From: an uncultured Sphaerochaeta sp.
GTDB lineage: Bacteria > Spirochaetota > Spirochaetia > Sphaerochaetales > Sphaerochaetaceae
Assembly: GCF_963676285.1 (NCBI RefSeq)
Contig: NZ_OY781063.1
Location: 248,001 to 312,000, forward strand
Reading direction: 5' to 3'
Length of the DNA: 64,000 nt
Shown here: positions 36,331-45,115 of the stretch, piece by piece
How the letters are laid out: every line of letters starts with the position of its first letter
How positions within the stretch are numbered: the stretch's first letter is position 1
The notes under the pieces: generated by a model
Told to the model about the DNA's origin: nothing
What the model saw: only the letters and a program-made list of their open reading frames with translations
The model's database searches: none
Program-made: the position numbers and the translations under genes

Positions 36331-37066
36331 AATACGTATTGAAGATCTCTCAAAGGATTATATTACTGCAAACAAGACCCTGGTGAAAGCTGTCAAACAC
36401 GCTGACCTTACGGTGGAGAATGGCGAAGTCGTTGTGATCATCGGTCCATCGGGTAGTGGAAAATCCACCTTGCTCAGAAGTGTCAATAAATTAGAAAATC
36501 CAACCGGTGGTAAAATCTTTATCGATGAGGATGAGGTAACAAACCCACATGTAGATTTGAGAAAGATTCGTGAGGAGGTAGGGATGGTGTTCCAGTCCTT
36601 CAACCTGTTCCCCCACCTTTCTGTCATGCAGAACATCACCCTCGCCCCTGTGAAAGTAAGAAAAATGTCACAAAAGAAGGCTGAGGAGAAAGCAAGGGAC
36701 TTATTGAAGCTGGTAGGGCTTGAGGAAAAGGCTGACGTACATCCCCCCCAGCTCTCGGGCGGGCAGCAGCAGCGTGTTGCCATTGCACGTGCACTGGCAA
36801 TGGAACCAAAGGTTATGCTCTTCGATGAACCCACCAGTGCTCTCGATCCAGAGATGATCAAGGAAGTACTTGATGTTATGCTCAAACTGGCAAAGAGTGG
36901 TATGACCATGCTTCTGGTGACTCACGAGATGGGATTTGCCAAGGCAGCTGCTTCAAAGGTTGTATTCATGGATGAGGGGAGGATTGTGGAAGTCGGTACA
37001 CCCGATGAGATATTCTCCCATCCAAAGAATGAACGAACAAAACTCTTTTTGGAGCATATTCTTTAA
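36323..37066 (+). CDS. Polar amino acid ABC importer, ATPase
   Basis: A GlnQ-like 247-residue ATPase. Walker A is [16 protein letters not shown], the signature [23 protein letters not shown], Walker [14 protein letters not shown], and the H-loop [10 protein letters not shown]. The segment [17 protein letters not shown] is the Q-loop of amino acid importers. It begins 8 bases before the permease stop, so both are co-translated. A strong terminator follows. Confidence 0.95.
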   Translation: MARIRIEDLSKDYITANKTLVKAVKHADLTVENGEVVVIIGPSGSGKSTLLRSVNKLENPTGGKIFIDEDEVTNPHVDLRKIREEVGMVFQSFNLFPHLSVMQNITLAPVKVRKMSQKKAEEKARDLLKLVGLEEKADVHPPQLSGGQQQRVAIARALAMEPKVMLFDEPTSALDPEMIKEVLDVMLKLAKSGMTMLLVTHEMGFAKAAASKVVFMDEGRIVEVGTPDEIFSHPKNERTKLFLEHIL

Positions 37067-37092
37067 AAAAGGGCCTCAGGGCCCTTTTTTTT
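37065..37092 (+). terminator. Terminator of the amino acid importer operon
   Basis: AAAAAAGGGCC and GGCCCTTTTTT pair as an 11-bp stem over a 4-base loop, ending in eight T. Confidence 0.92.
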
Positions 37093-37100
37093 GCTCCTGA

Positions 37101-37135
37101 TAGATTTCTACTAGTAGTCAAACAGCAGAAATCTA
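37101..37135. repeat. Inverted repeat upstream of the hemolysin III gene
   Basis: TAGATTTCT and AGAAATCTA form 9-bp perfect arms 17 bases apart, with a smaller palindrome TACTAGTA near the centre. It may be an operator or only a hairpin; no promoter is clear. Confidence 0.35.
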
Positions 37136-37191
37136 CCATTGCCGAGAAGCAGACACATCGTTAAGGTATCCAGCAACAGGAGGCATCAACG

Positions 37192-37860
37192 ATGCAACGT
37201 TTCAATGCTTGGTTAGAGGACCATATCACCCTTCACTCCTATGATGACCCGAAGGCAGAAAAGGAAAATGCAATAACCCATGTAGTGGGAGCAATTCTTG
37301 CGCTCATCGCACTCATCTCCATCCTATTCAAGCTTCCTTCCCTCGCCAGTACATCTTTCCAGGTAGGGTTGGTCATCTGGGGATTGACCATGTTGTTGCT
37401 CTATAGCTCATCAGCACTCTATCACTCCCTACCCCACGGGAATGGGAAACGGCTTTGCAGGGTTCTCGATCATAGCAACATCTACTTCCTGATCGCAGGA
37501 ACCTATACGCCATTGATGATGTACATTGGAACCCCTGTTGCCTACCGGATCACGATGTTGGTCTGGTTGGTTGCGGTAATAGGTATCGTCCTTACCCTCA
37601 TTTTCTGGGGAAAAGCCAAGGTATTGCATGTTCTACTCTATCTTGCCATGGGGTGGCTGATCGTATTCTTCTGGAAGGACATTGTGCCCTACCTTCCTTC
37701 TGACTTGATCAAATGGATCATCGCAGCAGGGCTTACCTATAGTATCGGGGTGATCTTTTACGCAAGTAAACGCCTCCCCCACTACCATGCCATCTGGCAT
37801 TTGTTCTGTATCGGGGGAAGCGCTCTGTTCTACGTCGGCTATATGCTTACTCTTGTATAA
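37192..37860 (+). CDS. Hemolysin III family membrane protein (YqfA-like)
   Basis: A 222-residue protein of the PAQR superfamily, with seven hydrophobic segments. It begins with a short cytosolic region and NAITHVVGAILALIALISI; YSSSALYHSLPHGNGKRLCRVLDHSNIYFLIAGTYTP holds the Ser, His and Asp likely to bind metal, and HYHAIWHLFCIGGS the last two His. Despite the name, most members are not shown to be haemolysins. AGGAGG precedes the ATG. It converges on the TlpA gene and overlaps it by 14 bases. Confidence 0.9.
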   Translation: MQRFNAWLEDHITLHSYDDPKAEKENAITHVVGAILALIALISILFKLPSLASTSFQVGLVIWGLTMLLLYSSSALYHSLPHGNGKRLCRVLDHSNIYFLIAGTYTPLMMYIGTPVAYRITMLVWLVAVIGIVLTLIFWGKAKVLHVLLYLAMGWLIVFFWKDIVPYLPSDLIKWIIAAGLTYSIGVIFYASKRLPHYHAIWHLFCIGGSALFYVGYMLTLV

Positions 37861-38578
37861 GCAACCGGTCAATATTCTCCTGCAGTGCAGTCTCACTGAC
37901 ATACCCGAGATAGCCATTGGCTATTGAGCCATCAGCATTGAAGAACACGGTGGTCGGTAGGCTGTTTGTCTGGAAGATGTAGGCAAAAACCCCTTCATCC
38001 GTGTAGACAGGACCGGTGAACGGGAACTCTTCCATAAACTTGGTAATGGTTTCCAGAGTCTCTCTCTGTCCATCCATTGCATTGAGGAAGATGAAGCTGA
38101 TCTCATCACCATAGGTATCATATGCAGCCTGGAAGTGAGGGAGTTCCTGCTTGCAGGGAGGACACCAGGAAGCGAAATAGTTGATGATTGCTGGTTTGCC
38201 CTGCCGTACGGCATCAAAACTGGTCTCTTCCCCGTCCAAGGTAAAGAGAGGAATATCCGGCATCTTTGGGGCTTCTTCCGCAGGAGCTTCCGTTTCTGGG
38301 GCATCCGCTTCTGCATCAGCTGTTACCGCAGAAGGAGTCGCGACCGGCTCATCTACTGCAGAAGTTGTTGTGGCCACAATTGGCTCTTCTACTGCATCAA
38401 TTGATGGATCAACGGCGGCAGGTTTTTCTGCAGCAGTGGGAATATTTGTAAGATTTGGAGTGAGAGAGACAGCTGGAGCGCTACTCTCCTTAAGTGCATT
38501 GTATGCAACTGAGGCGACGACAATGATTACGATGAATGAAATCAGGGTAATCATCAGGGTACGGGTATTTTTTTTCAT
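37847..38578 (-). CDS. TlpA-like thioredoxin, membrane-anchored
   Basis: A 243-residue extracytoplasmic thiol reductase. An N-terminal membrane anchor (residues 8-27) is followed by an Ala/Pro/Glu/Thr linker of about 80 residues, and then a thioredoxin fold with FASWCPPCKQELP (active site about residue 140) and NSLPTTVFFNADG carrying the cis-Pro. TlpA proteins take electrons from CcdA, whose gene lies just upstream on the same strand. Confidence 0.91.
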   Translation of the reverse strand: MKKNTRTLMITLISFIVIIVVASVAYNALKESSAPAVSLTPNLTNIPTAAEKPAAVDPSIDAVEEPIVATTTSAVDEPVATPSAVTADAEADAPETEAPAEEAPKMPDIPLFTLDGEETSFDAVRQGKPAIINYFASWCPPCKQELPHFQAAYDTYGDEISFIFLNAMDGQRETLETITKFMEEFPFTGPVYTDEGVFAYIFQTNSLPTTVFFNADGSIANGYLGYVSETALQENIDRLLIQE

Positions 38579-38587
38579 GAAAAACTC

Positions 38588-39259
38588 CTAAAGAAATAGT
38601 GCGGCTGGATTGAATCCCAAGGTCAAGGCAATGCCGAAGGCCAGAAGGAAGAGACCGCTGATTATCGTGATAAGCTTGGAATGCTTCTTTATTGCTGCAA
38701 AGACACCTTCGAGCTGCTCGAGCAGGATTGCCGAGAGCAGGAATGGAATGCCAAGGCCCATGGCATAAAAGAAAAGAGTCAGCATACCCTTGGTTACCAT
38801 TTCAGCATTTGCCGCCATCATGAGGGCACTTCCGAGCAAGGGGCCAACACAGGGAGTCCAGCCCAAGGCAAAGACCAAGCCAAAGAGCATCGACTTGGGA
38901 ACATTCATGTTCTGTAAGCCTTTCATCTGGAACTTGTGGTTGTTGTTCAATGCTGGTATCAGAACGAATCCCAGGTTGTTCAGGGCAAAGAGGATGACCA
39001 GGACACCACCGATACGGTTGAGCATGTCCAAGTGACTCTGAAGGAACTGTCCGATGGTGGTTGATGCAGCCCCAAGTGCTACAAAGAGGATAGTGAATCC
39101 AATGACGAATGCTATGCTGTTTTTCAACAGCAGATTCTTTTCCTGATCCTGTTCTGCCACACCACCGGCAAGGTACGAGAAGTACAGCGGAAGGATGGGG
39201 AGGATACAGGGACTGATAAAACTGATAATGCCTTCGAGAAATGCAGTTATATACGCCAT
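38588..39259 (-). CDS. CcdA-type thiol electron transporter
   Basis: CcdA carries reducing power from cytosolic thioredoxin across the membrane to TlpA-type proteins. The 223-residue protein has six hydrophobic segments; FISPCILPILPLY and GWTPCVGPLLGS contain the two redox cysteines. ATG 39259 is preferred because a promoter with its -10 box 5 bases upstream predicts a leaderless mRNA; ATG 39274 lacks any ribosome site. TlpA follows 9 bases downstream. Confidence 0.92.
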   Translation of the reverse strand: MAYITAFLEGIISFISPCILPILPLYFSYLAGGVAEQDQEKNLLLKNSIAFVIGFTILFVALGAASTTIGQFLQSHLDMLNRIGGVLVILFALNNLGFVLIPALNNNHKFQMKGLQNMNVPKSMLFGLVFALGWTPCVGPLLGSALMMAANAEMVTKGMLTLFFYAMGLGIPFLLSAILLEQLEGVFAAIKKHSKLITIISGLFLLAFGIALTLGFNPAALFL

Positions 39260-39264
39260 GGCTG

Positions 39265-39293
39265 AGCATATCATAAGAGGAAAAGGTTCACAA
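39265..39293 (-). promoter_or_regulatory. ccdA promoter, leaderless
   Basis: Minus-strand TTGTGA (39288-39293), 17 bases, TATGCT (39265-39270), then 5 bases to ATG 39259. Its -35 box overlaps that of the divergent gene, so the two promoters must compete. Confidence 0.55.
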
Positions 39294-39315
39294 GAGGGAT
39301 AAAAGTTGGTACAGT
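39287..39315 (+). promoter_or_regulatory. Promoter of the m5C methyltransferase gene, leaderless
   Basis: TTCACA (39287-39292), 17 bases, TACAGT (39310-39315), then 6 bases to ATG 39322. Confidence 0.55.
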
Positions 39316-39321
39316 CTGACC

Positions 39322-40110
39322 ATGGCAAAACAGAAGGGCAAAGCAGATGGAGAGACGCTGTTTGGGGCATATTACCAGGATATCTACGAGGATCGCTGGG
39401 AACCGCTGAAGGCAGCCTTGATTGAGGACAAAATTCCTATCGCGTACGATGAGGGGCTGACCCAACCATATTACCTCGATGAAGCATCGGTTCTCGCAGC
39501 GAAACTGCTTGGGGTGCAGAAGGGAGAGACTGTCCTTGACATGTGTGCAGCCCCAGGTGGGAAAACGCTTGTGCTTGCTTCCTGTCTCCAGGGTGAAGGA
39601 AGACTGGTCTCCAATGACCGTTCTTCTGCCCGGAGGGCAAGACTGAAGCAGGTGGTAAAGGACCACCTCAGCGAAACAGAACAGGCTATTGTTCAGGTAA
39701 CAGCCCATGATGCTACGCGCTGGTCACTCTATGAACAGAATGTATATGACCGGGTATTGCTCGATGCCCCTTGTTCCAGTGAACGCCATGTGTTGCATGA
39801 CCCAAAGGCTCTAGCTATGTGGAGCCCATCGAGACCCAAACGACTTGCCATCACCCAATTTGCCATGCTTGCTGCAGCCCTCGAGGCAGTAAAGGTGGGA
39901 GGATATATCCTGTACAGCACCTGCTCGATCAACCCAGGAGAAAATGAACGGGTCGTAGAAAAGTTGTTTGACAAGCGAATCGGCCGATTTACTATTGTGG
40001 ACAGTAAAACAGAGGGAAGCGAGGAGAGACGCTATGGCTCCATCATCCTTCCCGACCGTGGAGAGGGCCGAGGTCCACTCTATTTTTGCCTGATCAGGAG
40101 AGATGTATGA
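39322..40110 (+). CDS. RNA cytosine-C5 methyltransferase (RsmB/NOP family)
   Basis: A 262-residue SAM-dependent methyltransferase. The SAM site is VLDMCAAPGGKTLVLAS, motif IV DAPCSSERHVLHDP holds one catalytic Cys and motif VI YSTCSINPGENE the other. The N-terminus is shorter than in RsmB and there is no NusB-like or PUA domain, closer to NSUN4-like and small archaeal-type enzymes, so the target (rRNA or tRNA) is open. No Shine-Dalgarno sequence; see the promoter. The stop overlaps the next start (ATGA). Confidence 0.9.
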   Translation: MAKQKGKADGETLFGAYYQDIYEDRWEPLKAALIEDKIPIAYDEGLTQPYYLDEASVLAAKLLGVQKGETVLDMCAAPGGKTLVLASCLQGEGRLVSNDRSSARRARLKQVVKDHLSETEQAIVQVTAHDATRWSLYEQNVYDRVLLDAPCSSERHVLHDPKALAMWSPSRPKRLAITQFAMLAAALEAVKVGGYILYSTCSINPGENERVVEKLFDKRIGRFTIVDSKTEGSEERRYGSIILPDRGEGRGPLYFCLIRRDV

Positions 40111-41225
40111 GCAATGTCGCCATTGTACGATGTGAACAATATGAACAAGCGTTGGTAGACAAGGCGGTTGCCCTGGCCTGCGAGAAAGGAGAAATGCCTG
40201 AGGTCAGGGATAAGCGTATTCTTCTTAAGCCGAATATTCTCAGTGATGCCAAGGAAGAACGTGGCATAACCACGCATTCTGCCGTCCTCAGGGCTATGAT
40301 CAGGCATCTCAAGAGCCAAGGCGCAAAAGAAGTCTTGGTTGGAGATTCCCCAGGATTGCAGAAACCCAATTTCCAACCAAAAGCTTCTGGTATATATCAA
40401 ATATGTGAAGAGGAAGGTGTGCAGTGGATTGACTTCACCAAACAACCTACGACCTACACAATTCCATATACCCGTGGCAAGAAGCTTCCTCTCGCTGCTG
40501 TACTGTCTCAGGTGGATATGGTCTTCAGCCTCCCCAAGTTCAAGACACACCAACTGATGTACGCCACAGGAGCGGTCAAGAACCTGTTTGGATTGGTGCC
40601 CAATCTCTACAAGAGTCCCTGCCATGTACAGTTCCCTTCTCGTGAACAGTTTGCGTCCCTGATGGTGGGCATTGCATCCATCGTGAAGCCCGCGTTCAGC
40701 CTGATGGACGGAATCATCGCCATGGAGGGGCCAGGCCCGGCAAACGGCGTTTCGCGTCATCTTGGCCTCTTGATCGCCAGCCGTGACCCTGTGGCATTGG
40801 ATTATGCCCAGGCTCAGATCATGGGGTATGATCCTCTACTCGTTCCCATTGTTGCAGAGGGAATTAGGAGAGGATTGGGTGAGAAGCCCTCCTCCTACCC
40901 AGCTCTCTCTGCTGAAGAGCTGGTACAGGAAGACTACGTACGTATCGAGATGCAAAAGCGCACCAGTTTTATCCACTCATTGATCGTCCCCTTTATTTTC
41001 AGTCGATATATCCGCTGGAAGGTGAAGAAGGAGCGCAAGGCTCCTGTCTTCCTGGTCGATCCTTGCATTGCTTGCAGGAAATGCATCGACATTTGTCCTG
41101 CCGGAGCCTTGACGATGGTTGATAAACGTATCATCATCGACCCCAAGGCTTGTATCCGATGTTACTGCTGCCATGAAGTCTGCCCTGCCTCAGCGATACT
41201 TGTTGATGAAGAAATTCCTTCCTAG
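40107..41225 (+). CDS. DUF362 protein with two 4Fe-4S clusters
   Basis: A 372-residue protein. The first 260 residues form a DUF362 domain (KPNIL, HSAVLRAMIRHL, LPKFKTHQLMYATGAVKNLFGLVP). The C-terminus carries CIACRKCIDICP and CIRCYCCHEVCP, two 4Fe-4S cluster sites in a bacterial ferredoxin fold. DUF362 function is not established. Start ATG 40107 follows AGGAGA and overlaps the preceding gene by 4 bases. Confidence 0.92.
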   Translation: MSNVAIVRCEQYEQALVDKAVALACEKGEMPEVRDKRILLKPNILSDAKEERGITTHSAVLRAMIRHLKSQGAKEVLVGDSPGLQKPNFQPKASGIYQICEEEGVQWIDFTKQPTTYTIPYTRGKKLPLAAVLSQVDMVFSLPKFKTHQLMYATGAVKNLFGLVPNLYKSPCHVQFPSREQFASLMVGIASIVKPAFSLMDGIIAMEGPGPANGVSRHLGLLIASRDPVALDYAQAQIMGYDPLLVPIVAEGIRRGLGEKPSSYPALSAEELVQEDYVRIEMQKRTSFIHSLIVPFIFSRYIRWKVKKERKAPVFLVDPCIACRKCIDICPAGALTMVDKRIIIDPKACIRCYCCHEVCPASAILVDEEIPS

Positions 41226-41236
41226 AGGATGGTTGT

Positions 41237-41719
41237 ATGGATAGTCCCACGTTGTTTTTTAGTATCTTGCTCTCACTTCTCCCTATCAGTGAATTGAGAG
41301 GAGGCATACCCTACGCATATTTCAATGGGGTTTCCCTCCTCATAGCAACTCCTCTTTGTGTGCTTACCAATGCCTTGGTCGCCCCAATCGTGTACACATT
41401 TCTGGCAACATTTCATAAGCTATTCCATGAACATTGGAGGTGGTACGCCTCCTTCTTTGATCGTTTTGTTGCCAGGGCACAAAGACGCGTTGCCCCTAAG
41501 GTCAACCGGTATGGTTATTGGGGTATTCTCCTTTTTGTGGCAATACCCTTGCCGATCACCGGTGCATGGACGGGAACCCTTGGTTCCTGGATTTTGGGCC
41601 TTGACAAGCGCAAGACCATGATGGCAGTATTCGGCGGAGTCATTGTCTCCGGCCTGATTGTAACCAGCTTGGTTGTCCTTGGGGTCGGAATCGATTCGGT
41701 ATTCATTAAACGAATCTGA
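41237..41719 (+). CDS. Small multidrug export-type protein (COG2426)
   Basis: A 160-residue membrane protein with four to five hydrophobic segments. PISELRGGIPYA near residue 17 and PLPITGAWTGTLGSWILGL are the two conserved re-entrant blocks of the COG2426/Sms family, related to DedA-like proteins. The name comes from weak evidence; the substrate is unknown. Eleven bases separate it from the DUF362 gene. Confidence 0.85.
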   Translation: MDSPTLFFSILLSLLPISELRGGIPYAYFNGVSLLIATPLCVLTNALVAPIVYTFLATFHKLFHEHWRWYASFFDRFVARAQRRVAPKVNRYGYWGILLFVAIPLPITGAWTGTLGSWILGLDKRKTMMAVFGGVIVSGLIVTSLVVLGVGIDSVFIKRI

Positions 41720-41725
41720 GGAACC

Positions 41726-43744
41726 ATGCAATTCAATTTAGAAAAAGAGCTCAACCCTGAGCAGTGCAAAGCTGCATCCACTTTGCACGGCCCCCTGCTT
41801 GTTATAGCCGGAGCCGGTAGTGGAAAGACAAGAATGCTGACCTTTCGTATCGCGCATATGTTGGAGAAAGGGATCAATGAACACTCCATCCTTGCATTGA
41901 CCTTCACCAATAAGGCAGCAAAGGAGATGGCACAGCGGGTGCGTTCCCTCACTGGCTTGCCATTGAAGAAACTTACCACGACCACTTTCCATGCTTTCGG
42001 CATGGGAGTTCTCAAGCAGTATATCCAGCATTTGGGGTTCAAGAATAATTTCACTGTCTATGATACCAATGACAGGAAAGCCTTGATGAAGGAGGTAATC
42101 CAGAATCTCGATTATGTTGTTGAGAGTTTTGACTTGTTTGAGCTTTCATCGTTGTTCAGTGATATCAAGACAAAGCGTAAGGTCTTTGGCCCCAATGCCT
42201 CAGACAAGATCAGGAATCTTTACTACGAGTACGAGAAGCACCTCAAGGCATACAATGCTGTCGACTTTGATGACCTGATCATGAAACCCCTTGAATTGTT
42301 TGACAAGCATCCTGAAATCCTAGATGAACTCAGGGCACGATACAGCCATATTCTTGTGGATGAGTTCCAGGATACATCCCTTTCCCAGTACCGAATGGTC
42401 GAGCTGCTTGCACAAAAGAGCCGCAATCTCTGCGTGGTTGGTGATGACGACCAGAGCATCTATAGCTGGAGAGGTGCAAACTATGAGAATTTGGTGATGT
42501 TTGAGCGGGAATTCCCTGAGAGACTGGAAATAAAGCTTGAACGAAACTACCGTTCCACTGGAAATATCCTCGAGGCAGCAAACCGCCTGATCGTAAACAA
42601 CCAGATGAGGAAGGACAAGAAGCTTTGGACTGATAGTGGGAAGGGCTCTTCCATCCGGCTTATCCACCCTGCCCATGACGAGGATGAGGCTTCAACCATT
42701 GCAGATGAGATTCTCATGATCCACAAGAAAGAGGACCGGCCATTCAGTGATTTCGGTGTACTGGTGAGAACCAACAGCCTGATTGCCATCCTGGAGACCA
42801 AGTTCACTGAACGGGGGATTCCCTCCCAGGTAACCGGCGGACAGAGTTTCTTCGACCGGAAGGAGATCAGGGACATTGTAAGCTACCTGAAGGTGATCGC
42901 AAACCAGGATGATGATATCAACCTGCTCAGGATCGTCAACACTCCAAGAAGGGGCATCGGCAGAACCACGCTCGAGAAAATGCGCAAGGTAGCTGATGAC
43001 CATAAGTGTTCTCTCTTCAGCGCCCTGACCCTGATGAGCATATCTACCGATGGACAGGTCAAGGAAGCAATGAAACGTACATTGAAACGGTTTGCTGATT
43101 TGATTGAGGAGTATCATTACCAGCTTTTCAATACAAACACCCAGAGGAACCAGATACTGAGGACCTTGATTCAGGAGATAGGATACAAGCAGCATATCGA
43201 GGCTGAACATCCCGACAATGAAGCCTTCGCTGCGTATAAGATGAAAGGTGTCAGCATGCTCTGTGATATGCTCGCAAGATGGGAGAGGAACCCTGAGAAC
43301 AGGAATGCATCCATTTTCGACTACCTGAACAGGATCAGTCTTGCAGGAAAAGAAAATCCCGAGGAAGAGGATGCAGGGAAGATTGCCCTGATGACCATAC
43401 ACGCCTCCAAGGGACTGGAGTTCGACACGGTATACCTCGCAGGGGTGGAAGATCAGTACATCCCCCATGCGAGAGCAATTGAAGAGAATCCTGCCAGTCT
43501 TGATGAGGAACGCCGACTCTTCTATGTAGCAATCACCCGTGCAAGGCGTGCGCTTATTATCAGCAGCTGTGAGAAACGCAAGCGAGGATTTGAGCTGGTA
43601 ACCAGTATCCCTTCACGTTTCCTTGAGGAGATTCCCAAGGAACTGTTTGATGAGGTAGATCCAAACAAGCAGCTTTCCAGTGATGAGGTAAGTGACAAGC
43701 TGAGACTGCTCAAGGAACGGCTTGCATCCAGACAGGCGAGATGA
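41726..43744 (+). CDS. UvrD/Rep/PcrA-type 3'-5' DNA helicase
   Basis: A 672-residue superfamily 1A helicase. Motifs in order: Q motif LNPEQCKAAS, Walker A IAGAGSGKTRML, LTFTNKAAKEMAQRV (Ia), LVDEFQDTS (II), GDDDQSIYSWRGA (III), LERNYRSTGNI (IV), MTIHASKGLEFDTVYLAGVED (V), and ERRLFYVAITRARRAL (VI). The short spacing and the end without a UvrD C-tail place it closest to Rep/PcrA. It lies 7 bases after the previous gene, and its stop abuts the stop of the next, convergent gene. Confidence 0.95.
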   Translation: MQFNLEKELNPEQCKAASTLHGPLLVIAGAGSGKTRMLTFRIAHMLEKGINEHSILALTFTNKAAKEMAQRVRSLTGLPLKKLTTTTFHAFGMGVLKQYIQHLGFKNNFTVYDTNDRKALMKEVIQNLDYVVESFDLFELSSLFSDIKTKRKVFGPNASDKIRNLYYEYEKHLKAYNAVDFDDLIMKPLELFDKHPEILDELRARYSHILVDEFQDTSLSQYRMVELLAQKSRNLCVVGDDDQSIYSWRGANYENLVMFEREFPERLEIKLERNYRSTGNILEAANRLIVNNQMRKDKKLWTDSGKGSSIRLIHPAHDEDEASTIADEILMIHKKEDRPFSDFGVLVRTNSLIAILETKFTERGIPSQVTGGQSFFDRKEIRDIVSYLKVIANQDDDINLLRIVNTPRRGIGRTTLEKMRKVADDHKCSLFSALTLMSISTDGQVKEAMKRTLKRFADLIEEYHYQLFNTNTQRNQILRTLIQEIGYKQHIEAEHPDNEAFAAYKMKGVSMLCDMLARWERNPENRNASIFDYLNRISLAGKENPEEEDAGKIALMTIHASKGLEFDTVYLAGVEDQYIPHARAIEENPASLDEERRLFYVAITRARRALIISSCEKRKRGFELVTSIPSRFLEEIPKELFDEVDPNKQLSSDEVSDKLRLLKERLASRQAR

Positions 43745-44896
43745 TTAATCAGGGTTGGTTATGGTCACGGTTATGGTAGCTGTATAGGTACCACTGACTT
43801 TATTCATTACTTCTGTCTCACTGATGCCCCCAATACGAATATTGCGAGTATTCAAGACATCGGGTTGTAAGCCGGACCATGTGTAAGCTGTACCTTTTTC
43901 TATCTGCTGGTTCTCTAGATATAGATTGAAATTGATGGGAGCCCCAGAACCAATACTTGGAAAAAGTTGAAACGAGGAATCCTGAGATTGATCAGTAAAG
44001 GTAAACTGCTGTGCATAATTGGTTCCTTGTACCCCATTCATCACTTCTATGCGAGCCTCATTTATGGTCACCTTGTTAATTCCAAAAGCATCACTGAGTT
44101 CAAAATTTGATTCAGGTATAAGAAAATCGATAAAGAAGCTCTCAGAGACTGGAACTTCTCCATAGTAAAACCCTGGTGTATCCGGATCATCCGGGTTGGT
44201 GTAGCTACCTGGATCAAGGATGGGGGTATTATCAGGACCACTTGAACCATCAGTGGTAACATAACTGCCTTGAGATTCCTTCACGCTACCTGATCCTGTG
44301 GTATACGACCCAACATTGGTATTTGGACTATCTGCCACGGCTACACTGAAGCGAGGATTGAATCCAACGGGCAAGGAAAATGGAGAATCCAATTTAAAGT
44401 AAGAAGCTGGCCGCCATCCACTTTGAGCATTTCTATTGGTACTATTTGTATTTACCAGATACAACTCTACATAGAATGGGTTTGCATACACAGTATTGCT
44501 ATCCCAAGAAATTATTGGCCTCAAATTATCATAGAGAACCTGTAAAACCGGTTCTGAACCGAATCCATTGGGATATGCAACAGATATGATGTAGAAATCA
44601 TTCGTGGCTAGCTCGAAAGGACCATCAGCCCAATCTTTCATAAGTCCAGTGAGCGGAATTTGATCACTCGCCTCCCCTATATTAACAAGTGAAGGACTAT
44701 AGATTTCGCCCGTTGTCGAAGTTATGACGAATGTGCCAAGTTTTGCACCCAATACAGTTGGATGGGTGAAGGGACCAGGAGAGATATCAAGGGTGATTGC
44801 ACTTTCGCTCAGATACGTGGCTGTTACCTCAGCGAACAGTAATATGGGGACAAGAGACAGGATGATATAACAATAGACCAATCGAATCTTTTTCAT
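43745..44896 (-). CDS. Secreted beta-rich protein, paralogue A
   Basis: A 383-residue exported protein with signal peptide (KKIRLVYCYIILSLVPILLFAE). The mature part is rich in Ser, Thr, Asn and Pro with no Cys. Landmarks shared with the three downstream paralogues: VLGAKLGTFVI followed by YSPSLVNI, a Pro/Asp-rich hinge near residue 225, FELSDAFGINKVTINEARIEV, and the end SGTYTATITVTIT. The last motif resembles the final strand of spore-coat-U/fimbrial-type beta sandwiches. No membrane anchor. Convergent to the helicase gene and divergent from paralogue B. Function unknown; surface fibres or adhesins are a guess. Confidence 0.8.
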   Translation of the reverse strand: MKKIRLVYCYIILSLVPILLFAEVTATYLSESAITLDISPGPFTHPTVLGAKLGTFVITSTTGEIYSPSLVNIGEASDQIPLTGLMKDWADGPFELATNDFYIISVAYPNGFGSEPVLQVLYDNLRPIISWDSNTVYANPFYVELYLVNTNSTNRNAQSGWRPASYFKLDSPFSLPVGFNPRFSVAVADSPNTNVGSYTTGSGSVKESQGSYVTTDGSSGPDNTPILDPGSYTNPDDPDTPGFYYGEVPVSESFFIDFLIPESNFELSDAFGINKVTINEARIEVMNGVQGTNYAQQFTFTDQSQDSSFQLFPSIGSGAPINFNLYLENQQIEKGTAYTWSGLQPDVLNTRNIRIGGISETEVMNKVSGTYTATITVTITNPD

Positions 44897-45080
44897 AATT
44901 CATGAATCCTATCTTTGTATTATATAAATACCTAACATTCATTCCTTTGTTATTTTTAACCTTATCAACCAACACAAACTTATACAAGTATGTGACAATG
45001 TATAGCCCTAAGTAATTATTTTCGATACTTTTGTGTGTCGGGTTTTAGTTCTCCCTCCATATTTGTTACGGAATCAACCA

Positions 45081-45109
45081 TTGACTGCTACCATCCTTGC
45101 CCCTACACT
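45081..45109 (+). promoter_or_regulatory. Promoter of paralogue B, leaderless
   Basis: TTGACT (45081-45086), 17 bases, TACACT (45104-45109), then 6 bases to ATG 45116. This is the clearest leaderless promoter of the window. Confidence 0.65.
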
Positions 45110-45115
45110 TTCAGT

